From Manihot esculenta (taxonomy: Eukaryota; Streptophyta; Magnoliopsida; Malpighiales; Euphorbiaceae): 64,000 bases of DNA. Of this stretch, positions 33,593 through 43,875 are shown in pieces. The notes beneath the pieces were generated by a model. It searched no databases. It saw only the letters and a list, made by a program, of their open reading frames with translations, and was not told the DNA's origin. The first letter of the stretch is position 1; every line of letters starts with the position of its first letter. A program made the position numbers and the translations under genes. The stretch covers positions 14,880,263 through 14,944,262 of the forward strand of contig NC_035169.2 of the NCBI RefSeq assembly GCF_001659605.2. Direction: 5' to 3'.

Positions 33593-34309
33593 GAAGGAAA
33601 CTATACTATCATCGGAGTTTCCAAAAAAAATCCTTTGAGATCAACATAGAAAACTGAGGAAAGCTAATAGCCAAACAATAAGGGAAATCCAAAGAAATAG
33701 AAGGAGAGAGAGAAGAAAGACCTGAAAATTGCCAATGGCATCTAAAAACTACACGGTGAAAGTCAAAAAAAGGCAAACGCCAATGTGAGAAGGGAATACG
33801 ACATAAGGGCAATCCGCTTAGCATAGAAGAGAGGTGACGCGCACGAGTCACCCCAACTGTACGGTCACTTTCTTTAGCTCAAAACATTCTTGCTATCATG
33901 AACTATTCACAAAATTTATAGTTTTAGATGAAAGCCTTGTATACATGAGCCCCAAATACTGTAGTGTACTGAAGTAGCTTAAAAAGCCCTCATATGTGAT
34001 TAATATGAACTCACTAAGAAAGGGGTTATTTGTTTAAAGCATGCCGCTATGAGAATTAAAAGTTATAGAATGATTTATGCATGAGAAATATTATTTATTA
34101 GATTATTTGAAATTATACGAGATGATATAGTTGGATCAATTAATATTTTGCATTCAGTTGAAATTTAAAGCTAAATATCTTGCTGTTCAAATTAACAAAG
34201 AATATTCTTTGTTACATATACTCTATGCAAGCTTTTATTTTGCAGATAAATTTTAAAAGCAAGAACAAGGCTAATAAATCTCAAAGCCCCAGCCATAAAA
34301 CCAGAAGAC
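33593..34309 (+). other. Leader and joined 3' region of the Tat-like element
   Basis: No gag or pol motif found in any frame. After about 300 bp of purine-rich leader the sequence becomes AT-rich and then enters the tandem array, so nearly the whole coding region seems deleted. Confidence 0.55.
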
Positions 34310-34497
34310 CCTAATAAGGTTTGTGACCAATCTCGAAAATAGACCGCCGGCACCACAAACCTAGTTGGGAAGAAGAAATCTCAATGAAGTAGGTGACCAA
34401 TCTCAGAAATAAAACTATCGGCACTACAAAACCGGTTGAGGAGATAAGACCCCCATAAGGTGGGTGATCGGTCCTAGAAATAAACCACCGGCACCAC
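34310..34497 (+). repeat. 71/72-bp alternating tandem array, left part
   Basis: Two complete monomers and one partial of the array at 42666-43875, ending 'ccggcaccac', where the Tekay-like element inserted. Confidence 0.92.
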
Positions 34498-36822
34498 TGT
34501 AATATCCGGCTAGATCAGGCATCGGAATTCTTACCGTCTGGTGGACTTCGAGGATGCCAGAGGTTTCTAAAGGGTAAGGGAAAGGTTTTCTACAATGTTT
34601 TTAAGTATTTTAAAAGTTTAGAGTGGAATAGGATTGAGTTTTGGAGAGAAAAGGCCAAGGAAGCTTTTGCCATGTTCGGCTGCCGAAGGTAATGTTCGGC
34701 CGCCGAAAGTGCTTTAAATTCGGCTTCCGAAAGCTCAGGTTCGGCCACCGAATGTTGCATAGTTTTACATGCGATTAGGCTGCCGAAGCTCAGTTGGTTT
34801 GCCACCTAGATAAACGCCTTCAGTCGGTGAAATGGATAAGTATAGCTTGTCTTTTCACTTTCAGAGGTAAGGCCACGTCCTCTATGAGTCATCTTCATGG
34901 TTTTATCAAATCTTGCAAAGGTTTGATTGGTTTTCATGTTGTTTTGAAGGTTTTAAGCTAAAAAGAGAAGTTTTGAGGTTTGAAGAGTTTGAAGAAGAGT
35001 TGCTCCATATCTCTAAGTTCAGATCGTTCATCTTCTTGATTTCAAGAGGTAAGTGAAGATCCTGAACTCCTTTTGATGATTTATAGAGGTTTTATGGAGG
35101 TTATGAGTAGAGTTGCATGGTTAGGGTTAAAAGTGTGTTTTTGGTGTTTTATGCATGAAAGCTTGTATATGTGTTATGTTTGTTGTTGTTTGTTGGGGTT
35201 TTAGGTAGTTTTGGACCCCTTTGTGCATATACTTGAGTATATGTGTGTTGAGGAGTTGTGTTATGCATGTTTTGGGTGTTGGAAAGGATTGAGGAGCTTG
35301 GTTGCCGTTGAGGATGAGTTCTGGATGAACTCAGGTTCGGCAGCCGAAGGTACAGTCGGCCGCCGAACCCCTGAGGAGGTGGTTTTGGCTGCCTAACTCA
35401 CCCCCGAGAGTTTTGAGGTTCGGCTCTGGAAGGGGGATTCGGCCGCCGAAGGTGCCGCCGAAGGTTAGAGACTTTCGTCTCTGGAGTGTGTTTCAGCCCC
35501 CGAACCTTGCCCCCGAAAGGGTTCGGCTGCCGAAAGTAGAGATTCGGCCGCCGAAGGTGCTTGAGTTTCGGCTCTGGGAGGACATTCGGTTGCCGAACCT
35601 GTCGCCGAAAGTGTCCTGTCCAGCCTTCCTTTGCATGCTTTGCATGGATGTTTGAGTGCGTTTACGGGGATTCTTGGAGAGTTCTATGTAGTTATTATTG
35701 AGCTAGTTTGACACCTCATGCGAGTCCACTTGTGTAGGTTTGGACCCGAGAGATCGAGGAGGTTGTCAGTGTTAGTGGTACAGAGTCAGTTCAGTATCTG
35801 CTAGAGGAGCAGAGGTGAGTGGAACTAAACTTAATTCTTTTAATTGAGAAATGAAATGCTTTTAGCATAAGTCATGCATCATGAGTATGCAGTAGGTTGT
35901 TTGCATTAGAATCCACGAATATGTTGCATTGCATAGTTATTTGTTGATGTGGGTGAATGCTGAATGATCCAATAGTCTCTGAGAGAAGTGTAGGAGCCTT
36001 TGACTATGCCCTGGCAGGTATAGAGAAGTCCAGGAGCCTTTGACTATGCCCTGGCAGGTATAGAGAAGTCCAGGAGCCTTTGACTACGCCCTGGTAGGTA
36101 TAGAAAAGTCCGGGAGCCTTTGACTACGCCCTGGCAATGGTAAGTACACAGGTGTTATATACACGTATACATATATGACAGGAAGACCAGGTGCTCGATT
36201 CTACGCCCTGGCACGGTAGAGCTACCGGGACTATGTGGTGACAGGTTTACCCTTGATGTGAATTGTCTGTGATATGATGCATTCCATAAGATCATGTTTT
36301 AATGACCTGTTTTACTGTTCTACTCTCTGGGCTTAGAGCTCATCCCACTCCCTTAACCCCAGTCTTGCAGGTTCAGTGTACAGTGTACAGGGGAAGTCCA
36401 GCAGAGTACAGGAAGAGAGAGGCGTTTTGTACTAGAATATTGTGGACATGTCAAATTAAATAGATGTAACAATTGTGTATAAAGTTAGAATTGTGCTTGA
36501 CTTAGTTAATTTGTGTTGTAAATCTGTTGTATACATGGTCTGTTTATATAACTGTTTTACAGAGTAGGTGAACAACCAGGCTTAACAGGTATGAATTAAC
36601 CCATCTAGAGCAAGCTCTAGTCAGGGGTACAGAGTACAGAGATAGTGCATGCACAGGTTAAGTCTTGGTCCAGAGAAACGTTGTTATTTTCACAGAAAAT
36701 GTATGACCATGTATGAGATGTTACAGGTACTCAGAGAGTATAGCAGGCTTGCTACGGGTTCTGGCGGCCTTAAGCCGATCTGAATCCTAGCGCCGGTGAC
36801 GGTCCATTTTGGGGTCTTTACA
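34498..36822 (+). repeat. 5' LTR of the Tekay-like element with dyad repeats
   Basis: 2,325 bp, TGTAATATCC...GGTCTTTACA. It contains six exact TTCGGCNGCCGAA dyads (34675, 34695, 35336, 35438, 35522, 35543) and several near copies. It also has about 3.7 copies of a 40-bp tandem repeat at 35979-36135. Short ORFs within it are translations of these repeats. Confidence 0.95.
35979..36135. repeat. 40-bp tandem repeat in the chromovirus LTR
   Basis: Unit 'gagaagtccaggagcctttg' plus 'actatgccctggcaggtata', nearly four copies, with the last ones carrying 'tacgccctgg'. This part is deleted from the 3' LTR. A different repeat with the same 'cta/cta-cgccctgg' core lies in the related LTR at 63728-63880. 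Confidence 0.93.
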
Positions 36823-36825
36823 GAT

Positions 36826-36837
36826 TGGTATCAGAGC
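36826..36837 (+). promoter_or_regulatory. Primer binding site, initiator tRNA-Met type
   Basis: TGGTATCAGAGC three bases after the LTR. Confidence 0.95.
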
Positions 36838-37084
36838 CCTAGATTCACAAGATCGGACCTATAGAGAAAGTGTCGGGCTCATAGAGGTTATAGGTGGTCA
36901 AGCACAATAGGGAATCATGTCCACTAAGATAGGATATAAGTTTTGCATGATGATGTGTAATGCCATGCCATGATTTATGCATGTGCAATATTGTGAGGTG
37001 ATATGGAGGTTCATGTTTTTTGATATGAACCGCTTGATTGCTAATGCTTGTATGTTTGTGTGTTGTTCTTCAGAGAGAGCTAAG

Positions 37085-37714
37085 ATGAGTAAAGCTAGTC
37101 GATCTGTGGAATCAGATCCGTTTGAAGGGTCTTTTGAAGAAGTGCAGAGAAGGGATGTAAGTCTGCAGGTGAATATGGATGAAGAGTTTTCAAAAGATGT
37201 TCAGACCAAGGATTCCAAAATGTCTGGTTCAGGAGAAAATGACCCCTCCACTTGGAGTACAGCTACCTCAAGAGGAGTGTTGGTGGGGGAAAACATTAAG
37301 AAAAGGAGTAGAGGCCTGAGAAAGACAAAGAAGAGTACGTTTTGGCAAAAGTTAAAGTCTAGTCTGGAATTAGGCGGTGGTTCAAGCTCTGGCTTAGGTA
37401 GGTCAAAGTGTACGAGGTGTGGAAGGCTACACAAGAGAGTCTGTCTTGCTGGGACAACAACATGTTTCAGGTGTGGTTTGGAGGGGCATATGGTTCGAGA
37501 GTGCCCTACTGCACCTTGGATGGCTCAATCCCAGCAGACACTTTTAGGTAGAACGGCTCAGCTAGCAGCACCAGGTTCCCATGGAGTAGGTCCGACAGCT
37601 CCGGTTCGGATCGTTACCCAGATTAGACAGGAGGAAGACACATCAGACACAATGGTGCCAGGTATGCTCACTTTTGAGTGTTTTGATGTGTATATGTTTC
37701 TTTGTGAACCCTAG
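37085..37714 (+). CDS. Shortened chromovirus Gag (N-terminus and zinc knuckle, no capsid domain)
   Basis: Open frame of 209 codons from ATG 37085 (MSKASRSVESDPFEGSFEE) to TAG 37712. An upstream in-frame ATG at 36977 exists, but 37085 fits the position after the leader. The first half is polar and ends in a basic stretch (KKRSRGLRKTKKST). Then comes a Cys/His cluster CTRCGRLHKRVC and a standard CCHC knuckle CFRCGLEGHMVREC at about codons 150-163. A normal Tekay Gag is about twice as long with a capsid domain between these parts, which is absent here. The frame remains open while pol has decayed, so it might be recent, lucky or useful. It could still bind RNA but is unlikely to form particles alone. 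Confidence 0.72.
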   Translation: MSKASRSVESDPFEGSFEEVQRRDVSLQVNMDEEFSKDVQTKDSKMSGSGENDPSTWSTATSRGVLVGENIKKRSRGLRKTKKSTFWQKLKSSLELGGGSSSGLGRSKCTRCGRLHKRVCLAGTTTCFRCGLEGHMVRECPTAPWMAQSQQTLLGRTAQLAAPGSHGVGPTAPVRIVTQIRQEEDTSDTMVPGMLTFECFDVYMFLCEP

Positions 37715-38180
37715 TGGGATGTCAGTTGATGTGAGAGTAGTAGAATGTAATAGAGTTAAATGTTCAGAGCAGAGCAAAAGTTAAGAGACAGAGGTTCAGA
37801 GATGAGTTAGTAGCTAGAGGTTAGTGAACCAGGAAAGAACTCGAGAGTGTTACTATGAGACGTTATAGCCTTGGAATTTAGAAGTCCAGATATAGGGAGA
37901 GTGATCTCTCATCTTTAGGTGTAACCCCTCAAGAAGAGTTAAATGAGAAAGAATAGAGTAAGACTGAAGACGAGTAAGAATAAAAGTACGAACAAGAATC
38001 TAAAGAGAAGAATAAGAGTAAGAGGAAGTAAGATAAAGGAAGTAGAGTGTAAAGCAGAAAGTAGAGTAAGAAGCGAAAGAGTAAGAAAAGAGTGAGAATA
38101 AGTAAGAGAGAGCAGAAGAGGAAATGAGATAGAACAGAGCAGAGGAAGAAAAGAATAGAATAAATGTAAAGTAAGTATAA
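37715..38180 (+). other. Purine-rich low-complexity stretch
   Basis: Dominated by 'agagtaagaataag'-like A/G text from about 37900 to 38180. No coding motif. It separates the two gag copies. Confidence 0.6.
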
Positions 38181-38189
38181 GTTCAGAAA

Positions 38190-38640
38190 GAGATTTCAGT
38201 TTAATCTGGGATTAGATGGCAATTGAGCTCCGGTTCAGATAGGTCTGGATGCGTGAGGCGTGGAGTTTACACGAAAGTAGTCTGTGGGTATGGGACTACG
38301 GCATGTATAGATGCGAGCAGGAAGGACTCATGTTGTGTGAGTGTCCTACTGCGGCCCTGATTGGCACAGTCCCAGCAGATGACTTCTAGTAGTGTGGCTC
38401 AGCCTGTAGCTCTAGCCATGTTGCAGGGCAGTGGTTGAGGCAGGAGGAGAGAGTTATCCTTTTCTTTGGTAGGTTCCCGAGGGAAGATTCGTTAGCTTTA
38501 GCTCGAATCTTCATCCTGACTCAGTAGGAGGCTAACACATCGAACACGGTGACGTCAGATATGTTCACTTGAGGGTGTTCAGATGTGTAGGTTTTAGTGG
38601 ACCTTGATGTTTCTTTCCCTGTTGTTTTGAGAGCCGTTGA
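38190..38640 (+). pseudogene. Second, decayed copy of the Gag C-terminus leading into protease
   Basis: Aligns in order with 37345-37730: the 'gattagatggcaattgagct' region, the Cys cluster, the knuckle ending 'gagtgtcctactgc', the 'ttggcacagtcccagcagat' linker and the 'tgttcactt' end. It has many changes and no open frame. After the alignment ends it continues with a scrap of the usual protease entry (VLVDLDV...). So the element holds two versions of the gag end about 850-890 bp apart. Confidence 0.82.
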
Positions 38641-39985
38641 TAGAGGGGGGTTTGATAACTTCTGGGCTTAGAGTGTTCTCTTTAGGTCAGTGGGCCCAAG
38701 AGTGATCCATCAGCAGCAGAGTCAGTCAGTCAGTACAGTTTATAGTTCGTTGTGAGTAGATGCCTTCCAGTTGTTTTACGTGATTCTAGATTTGACCGAG
38801 TGCTGTCATTCTAGCAGTGGATTGGCTAGCTACGCATAGTACTACCTGTGTCTACAGCGACAAGGTAGGAGAGTTTAGAGATCAGGATGGATCAGAGGTA
38901 GTCCTTAGAGGGGACAGTGTAGCATACCCAGAAGTTTGATATCAGCCCTACAGGCTCGTGCGTTCTTTAGGAAAGGTAGTCAGGGGTTTCTTGCTCTTGT
39001 TCGAGAGCATAGTAGTCAGGTTAGGGAACCAGCCTCAGTGCCTGTAATCACAGAGAGAGAAAGAGTTGTATATGTTATCCCAGACAAGCTAGCCGGTTTA
39101 CCATTGGTAAAAAAATAATAGAGCTTGGAAGTCAAGTGAGGATGGAGACTCGGCTCATCTTCACCTCTTCCTTCGAAATGGTACCTGTAGAATGTAAGAG
39201 TTGAAAAAGTTGTAAGAGCTCGAAAAGCAGTTGCAAAGGTTAAGAGAGTTATTAGAATAGTTGTGACCTTGGTAGATAAGGATTTTATCCGACTTAGTAC
39301 TACACCCTGGAGTATTCTAGTATCGTTGTGAGAAACGAAGGATGAAACCTTGAGACTTTGTAACGACTGTGAGCAGTTAAACAAGGTCACTACCAAGGGT
39401 AGGTGTTCCCATGCAGGATTGATGATCTGTGGAAACAGCTAGTAGGAGCTGATTGTTTTCCACGATAGATCTGAGATTCGGGAACTATAAGACGAGAGTT
39501 AGAGAAAAAGTCAGTCTAATAAAGATAAAGAGAGAGAAAGACAAAGATCAGAGTGCGCAGCAGAAGCATAGAGTAGTTGAGAAAAGCAGAAAAGCATGCC
39601 CATTATCTACTGAAAGAGTTGTAGACTCTAAGAGAACACGACATAGAGGCCAAGTTCTATGATATGAGTGTGACTAAGGGGCATGTCTGTTTGAATCATG
39701 ATGTGCTAGAACAAGGATTTTGAGGTAAATAGAAAGTTGAAGCTATAGGAAGTTCATCTAGAATTTCCTTAGAGTTGTTACTCCTATGATGGAAAAGCCT
39801 AAGAGAAGGGTACTATCGGTATAGGAGTTAACTCTGTTTATTAAGAATGCAGTTTTTTTTTAGAGTTTGGTGATGTATCCTGTATAGGATTAGATTTTGT
39901 GTTTGAGGGTAATTGCTTATGCTTCTGAACAGTTAAATGAACATAAGTTGAATTTCCCCACACAGAATCTAAAAGATAGTTGAAT
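38641..39985 (+). pseudogene. Chromovirus pol rubble: protease, RT and RNase H traces
   Basis: In changing frames: AVDWLATHSTT and DKVGEFRDQDGSEVVLRGD (about 38815-38920; retropepsin end), ISALQARAFFRKGSQGFLAL (38936; PR-RT linker), DFIRLSTTPWSI, LRLCNDCEQLNKVTTKGR and VFSTIDLRFGNYKTRV (39290-39500; RT fingers and palm entry). Then RVIAYASEQLNEHKLNFPTQ (about 39905-39970; RNase H start). RT catalytic YVDD, most of RNase H, and any integrase or chromodomain are missing or unreadable. Confidence 0.85.
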
Positions 39986-40260
39986 CTAGACAAAGGGAAA
40001 GTCAATAGTCAGAAGAAAGAGTCAGGTCGGCTATGTGTCGACAGGAATGATAAGCAGTCAGTGTAGAGTGTGGACACAGATCAAAAGGTAAGAGTCAAGA
40101 AAGACAAGTAGTGATTGTATTATAAGACCTGGGAGTTTTTACTCCAGTAGTATCTGTGTCTCTTCTCAGAGAGAGATTTTAGGCATTCCTCAATTGCTTA
40201 TTTGCATGTTTGTTTGTTGTGTGAACATTCGAGGACGAATGTTCTTAAAGGGGGGAAGAA
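39986..40260 (+). promoter_or_regulatory. 3' end of internal region with polypurine tract
   Basis: Box 'cattcgaggacgaatgttc' at 40227-40245 (an imperfect dyad), then purine tract AAAGGGGGGAAGAA at 40247-40260 abutting the LTR. Confidence 0.88.
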
Positions 40261-42665
40261 TGTAATACCCGACTAGATCAGGCATCGGAATTCTTACCGT
40301 CTGGTGGACTTCGAGGATGCTAGAGGTTTCTAGAAGGGTAAGAGAAAGGTTTTCTCCAATGTTTTTAAGTATTTTAAAAGTTTAGAGTGGAATAGGATTG
40401 AGTTTTGGAGAGAAAAGGCCAAGGAAGCTTTTGCCATGTTCGGCTGCCGAAGGTAATGTTCGGCCGCCGAAAGTGCTTTAAATTCGGCTTCCAAGAGCTC
40501 AGGTTCGGCCGCCGAACGTTGCATGGTTTTGCATGCGGTTAAGCTGCCGAAGCTGAGTTGGTTTGCCACCTAGATAAACGCCTCCAGTCGGTGAAATGGT
40601 TAAGTATAGCTTGTCTTTTCACTTCCAGAGGTAAGGCCACGTCCTCCATGAGTCATCTTCATGGTTTTATCAAATCTTGCAAAGGTTTGATTGGTTTTCA
40701 TGTTATTTTGAAGGTTTTAAGCTAAAAAGAGAAGTTTTGAGGTTTGAAGAATTTGAAGAAGAGTTGCTCCATATCTCTAAGTTCAGATCGTTCATCTTCT
40801 TGATTTCAAGAGGTAAGTGAAGATCCTGAACTCCTTTTGATGATTTATAGAGGTTTTATGGAGGTTATGGGTAGAGTTGCATGGTTAGGGTTAAAAGTGT
40901 GTTTTTGGTGTTTTATGCATGAAAGCTTGTATCTGTGTGATGTTTGTTGTTGTTTGTTGGGGTTTTAGGTAGTTTTGGACCCCTTTGTGCATATACTTGA
41001 GTATATTGTGTTGAGGAGTTGTGTTATGCATGTTTTTGGTGTTGGAAAGGATTGAGGAGCTTGGTTGCCATTGAGGATGAGTTCTGGATGAACTTAGGTT
41101 CGGCAGCCGAAGGTACAGTCGGCCGCCGAACCCCTGAGGAGGTGGTTTTGGCTGCCTAACTCACCCCCGAGAGTTTTGAAGTTTGGCTCTGGAAGGGGAA
41201 TTCGGCCGCCGAAGGTACCGCCGAAGGTTAGAGACTTTCGTCTCTGGAGTGTGTTTCAGCCCCCGAACCTTGCCCCCGAAAGGGTTCGGCTGCCGAAAGT
41301 AGAGATTCGGCCGCCGAAGGTGCTTGAGTTTCGGCTCTGGGAGGACATTCGGCCGCCGAACCTGCCGCCGAAAGTGTCCTGTTCAGCCTTCCTTTGCATG
41401 CTTTGCATGGATGTTTGAGTGCGTTTACGGGGATTCATGGGGAGTTCTATAGAGTTATTATTGAGCTAGTTTGACACCTCATGCGAGTCCACTTGTGTAG
41501 GTTTGGACCCGAGAGATCGAGGACGTTGTCACTCCCTTAACCCCAGTCTTGCAGGTTAAGTGTATAGTGTACAGGGGAAGTCCAGCAGAGTACAGGAAGA
41601 GAGAGGCGTTTTGTACTAGAATATTGTGGACATGTCAAAGTAAAGAGATGTAACAGTTGTGTATAAGGTTAGAATTGTGCTTGACTTAGTTATTTTGTGT
41701 TGTAAATCTGTTGTATACATGGTCTGTTTATATAACTGTTTTACAGAGTAGGTGAACAACCAGGCTTAACAGGTATGAATTAACCCATCTAGAGCAAGCT
41801 CTAGTCAGGGGTACAGAGTACAGAGATAGTGCATGCACAGGTTAAGTCTTGGTCCAAAGAAACGTTGTTATTTTCACAGAAAATGTATGACCATGTATGA
41901 GATGTTACAGGTACTCAGAGAGTATAGCAGGCTTGCTATGGGTTCTGGCAGCCTTAAGTCGATCTGAATCCTAGCGCCGGTGACGGTCCATTTTGGGGTC
42001 GTTACAGATTACATATATGACAGGAAGACCAGGTGCTCGATTCTACGCCCTGGCACGGTAGAGCTACCGGGACTATGTGGTGACAGGTTTACCCTTGATG
42101 TGAATTGTCTGTGATATGATGCATTCCATAAGATCATGTTTTAATGACCTGTTTTACTGTTCTACTCACTGGGCTATAGAGCTCATCCCACTCCCTTAAC
42201 CCCAGTCTTGCAGATTCAGTGTACAGTGTACAGGGGAAGTCCAGCAGAGTACAGGAAGAGAGAGGCGTTTTGTACTAGAATATTGTGGACATGTCAAATT
42301 AAAGAGATGTAACAGTTGTGTATAAAGTTAGAATTGTGCTTGACTTAGTTATTTTGTGTTGTAAATCTGTTGTATACATGGTCTGTTTATATAACTGTTT
42401 TACAGAGTAGGTGAACAACCAGGCTTAACAGGTATGAATTAACCCATCTAGAGCAAGCTCTAGTCAGGGGTACAGAGTACAGAGATAGTGCATGCACAAG
42501 TTAAGTCTTGGTCCAGAGAAACATTGTTATTTTCACATAAAATGTATGACCATGTATGAGATGTTACAGGTACTCAGAGAGTATAGCAGGCTTGCTACGG
42601 GTTCTGGCGGCCTTAAGCCGATCTGAATCCTAGCGCCGGTGACGGTCCATTTTGGGGTCCTTACA
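40261..42665 (+). repeat. 3' LTR of the Tekay-like element, rearranged
   Basis: 40261-41530 equals 34498-35768. Next comes the equivalent of about 36345-36822 (41531-42006), then 'gatt', then the equivalent of 36168-36822 (42011-42665). So the middle (tandem 40-mers) is deleted and the LTR end is present twice, 0.66 kb apart. Confidence 0.93.
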
Positions 42666-43875
42666 ACCACAAAACTAGTTGGGAAGACGAAGCTCTCAAT
42701 AAGGTAGGTGGTCTTAGAAAAAAGACCGTTGGCACCACAAAATCGGTTGAGGAGATGAAGACCTCAATGAGGTGGGTAACCAATCTTGGAAATAGACCGA
42801 CGGCACCGTAAAACTGGTTTGGAAGACAAAGCCCTTAATAAGGTAGGTGACTAGTCTCAAAAATAAGACCACCAGCACCACAAAACTAGTTGAGGAGATA
42901 AAGACTCCAATGAGGTGGGTGACCGGTCTCGAAAATAGATCACCGGCACTACAAAACCAGTTGAGAAAATGAAGCTCTCAATGAGGTAGGTGACGGTCTT
43001 GAAAATAAGACCACCGACACTATAAAACCGGTTGAGGAGATGAAGACCCCAATGAGGTGGGTGACCGATCTCGAAAATAGACTGCCAGCACCACAAAATC
43101 GGTTGGAAAGATAAAGCCCTCAATGAGGAGATGAGGACGCCAATGAGGTGGGTGACCGATCTCGAGAATAGACCGTTGGCACCATAAAACCAGTTGGAAA
43201 GATAAAGCCCTCAATAAGGTAGGTAACCGGTCTCAGAAATAAGGCTACCAACACCATAAAACCAGTTGAGGAGATGAAGACTCCAATGAGGTGGGTGACT
43301 GGTCTCGAAAATAGACCGCCAGCACCACAAAATCGATTGGGAAGATGAAGCCCTCAATGAGGTAAGTGATCGGTCTTGGAAATAAGACCATCGACACCAC
43401 AAAATTGATTGAGGAGATGAAGACCCTAATGAGATGGGTGACCAGTCTCAAGAATAGACCGTCGGCACTACAAAAGCAATTGAGAAGATGAAACCCTCAA
43501 TGAGGTAGGTGACCGGTCTCGGAAATAAGACTGCTGGCACTACAAAACCGATAGAGGAGATGAGGACCCCAATGAGGTGGGTGATCGATCTCAGAAATAA
43601 ACCGCCGACACCATAAAATCGATTGGAAAGACGAAGCTCTCAATGAGGTAGGTGATCAGTCTCGAAAATAAGACTGTCGCCATGACAAAATCGGCTGAGG
43701 AGATGAAGACCCTAATGAAGTGGGTGACCGATCTCAAAAATAGACTGCCGACACCACAAAATCAGTTGGAAAGATGAAGCCCTCAATGAGGTAGGTGACC
43801 GGTCTCAAAAATAAAACTGCCGGCACCACAAAACCAGTTGAGGAGATGAAGACCCCAATGAGGTGGGTGACCGAT
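42666..43875 (+). repeat. 71/72-bp alternating tandem array, right part
   Basis: About 17 monomers that alternate strictly between type A (71 bp, 'gaggagatgaagaccccaat' ... 'atagaccgcc') and type B (72 bp, 'ggaaagatgaagccctcaat' ... 'aataagaccgcc'). The effective repeat is thus a ~143-bp dimer. One B/A fusion near 43105-43185 keeps the alternation. It is cut at 43875 by element D. Most probably the 3' region of the Tat-like element whose LTR is at 32687. Confidence 0.95.

Larger units (their letters stand above)
34498..42665 (+). mobile_element. Tekay-like chromovirus (Ty3/gypsy) derivative
   Basis: 8,168 bp with TSD ACCAC at 34493-34497 and 42666-42670. 5' LTR 34498-36822, PBS 36826-36837, shortened gag, a duplicated gag/protease segment, pol rubble, purine tract 40247-40260 and 3' LTR 40261-42665. 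The 'cattcgaggacgaatgttc' box ahead of the purine tract is typical of Tekay/Del-type elements. The internal region is only 3.4 kb. The LTR parts that align differ by roughly 3% by hand count, whereas pol has scarcely a readable frame, so the element was probably already defective when it inserted. The tandem array reads on across the insertion. Confidence 0.94.

Noticed and set aside
35211..35655. ORFs with repeated RPPKV-type peptides in the chromovirus LTR (and again at 41176)
   Set aside because: They arise from the TTCGGCNGCCGAA dyads and lie inside LTR non-coding DNA.
36826..36837. tRNA genes at TGGTATCAGAGC or TGGCGCC sites
   Set aside because: These are primer binding sites complementary to tRNA 3' ends; no cloverleaf is present.
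39453..39662. Separate 69-codon gene
   Set aside because: Its start is the RT motif FSTIDLR of the chromovirus rubble; the rest is low-complexity Lys/Arg text.
42857..43451. Several minus-strand ORFs with repeated 'LWCW..IFEIGHPPHW'-like peptides
   Set aside because: They are translations of the 71/72-bp tandem array; frames change with each 71-bp unit.
42666..43875. CRISPR-like regular repeats
   Set aside because: Units are contiguous and diverged with no unique spacers, and this is plant nuclear DNA.
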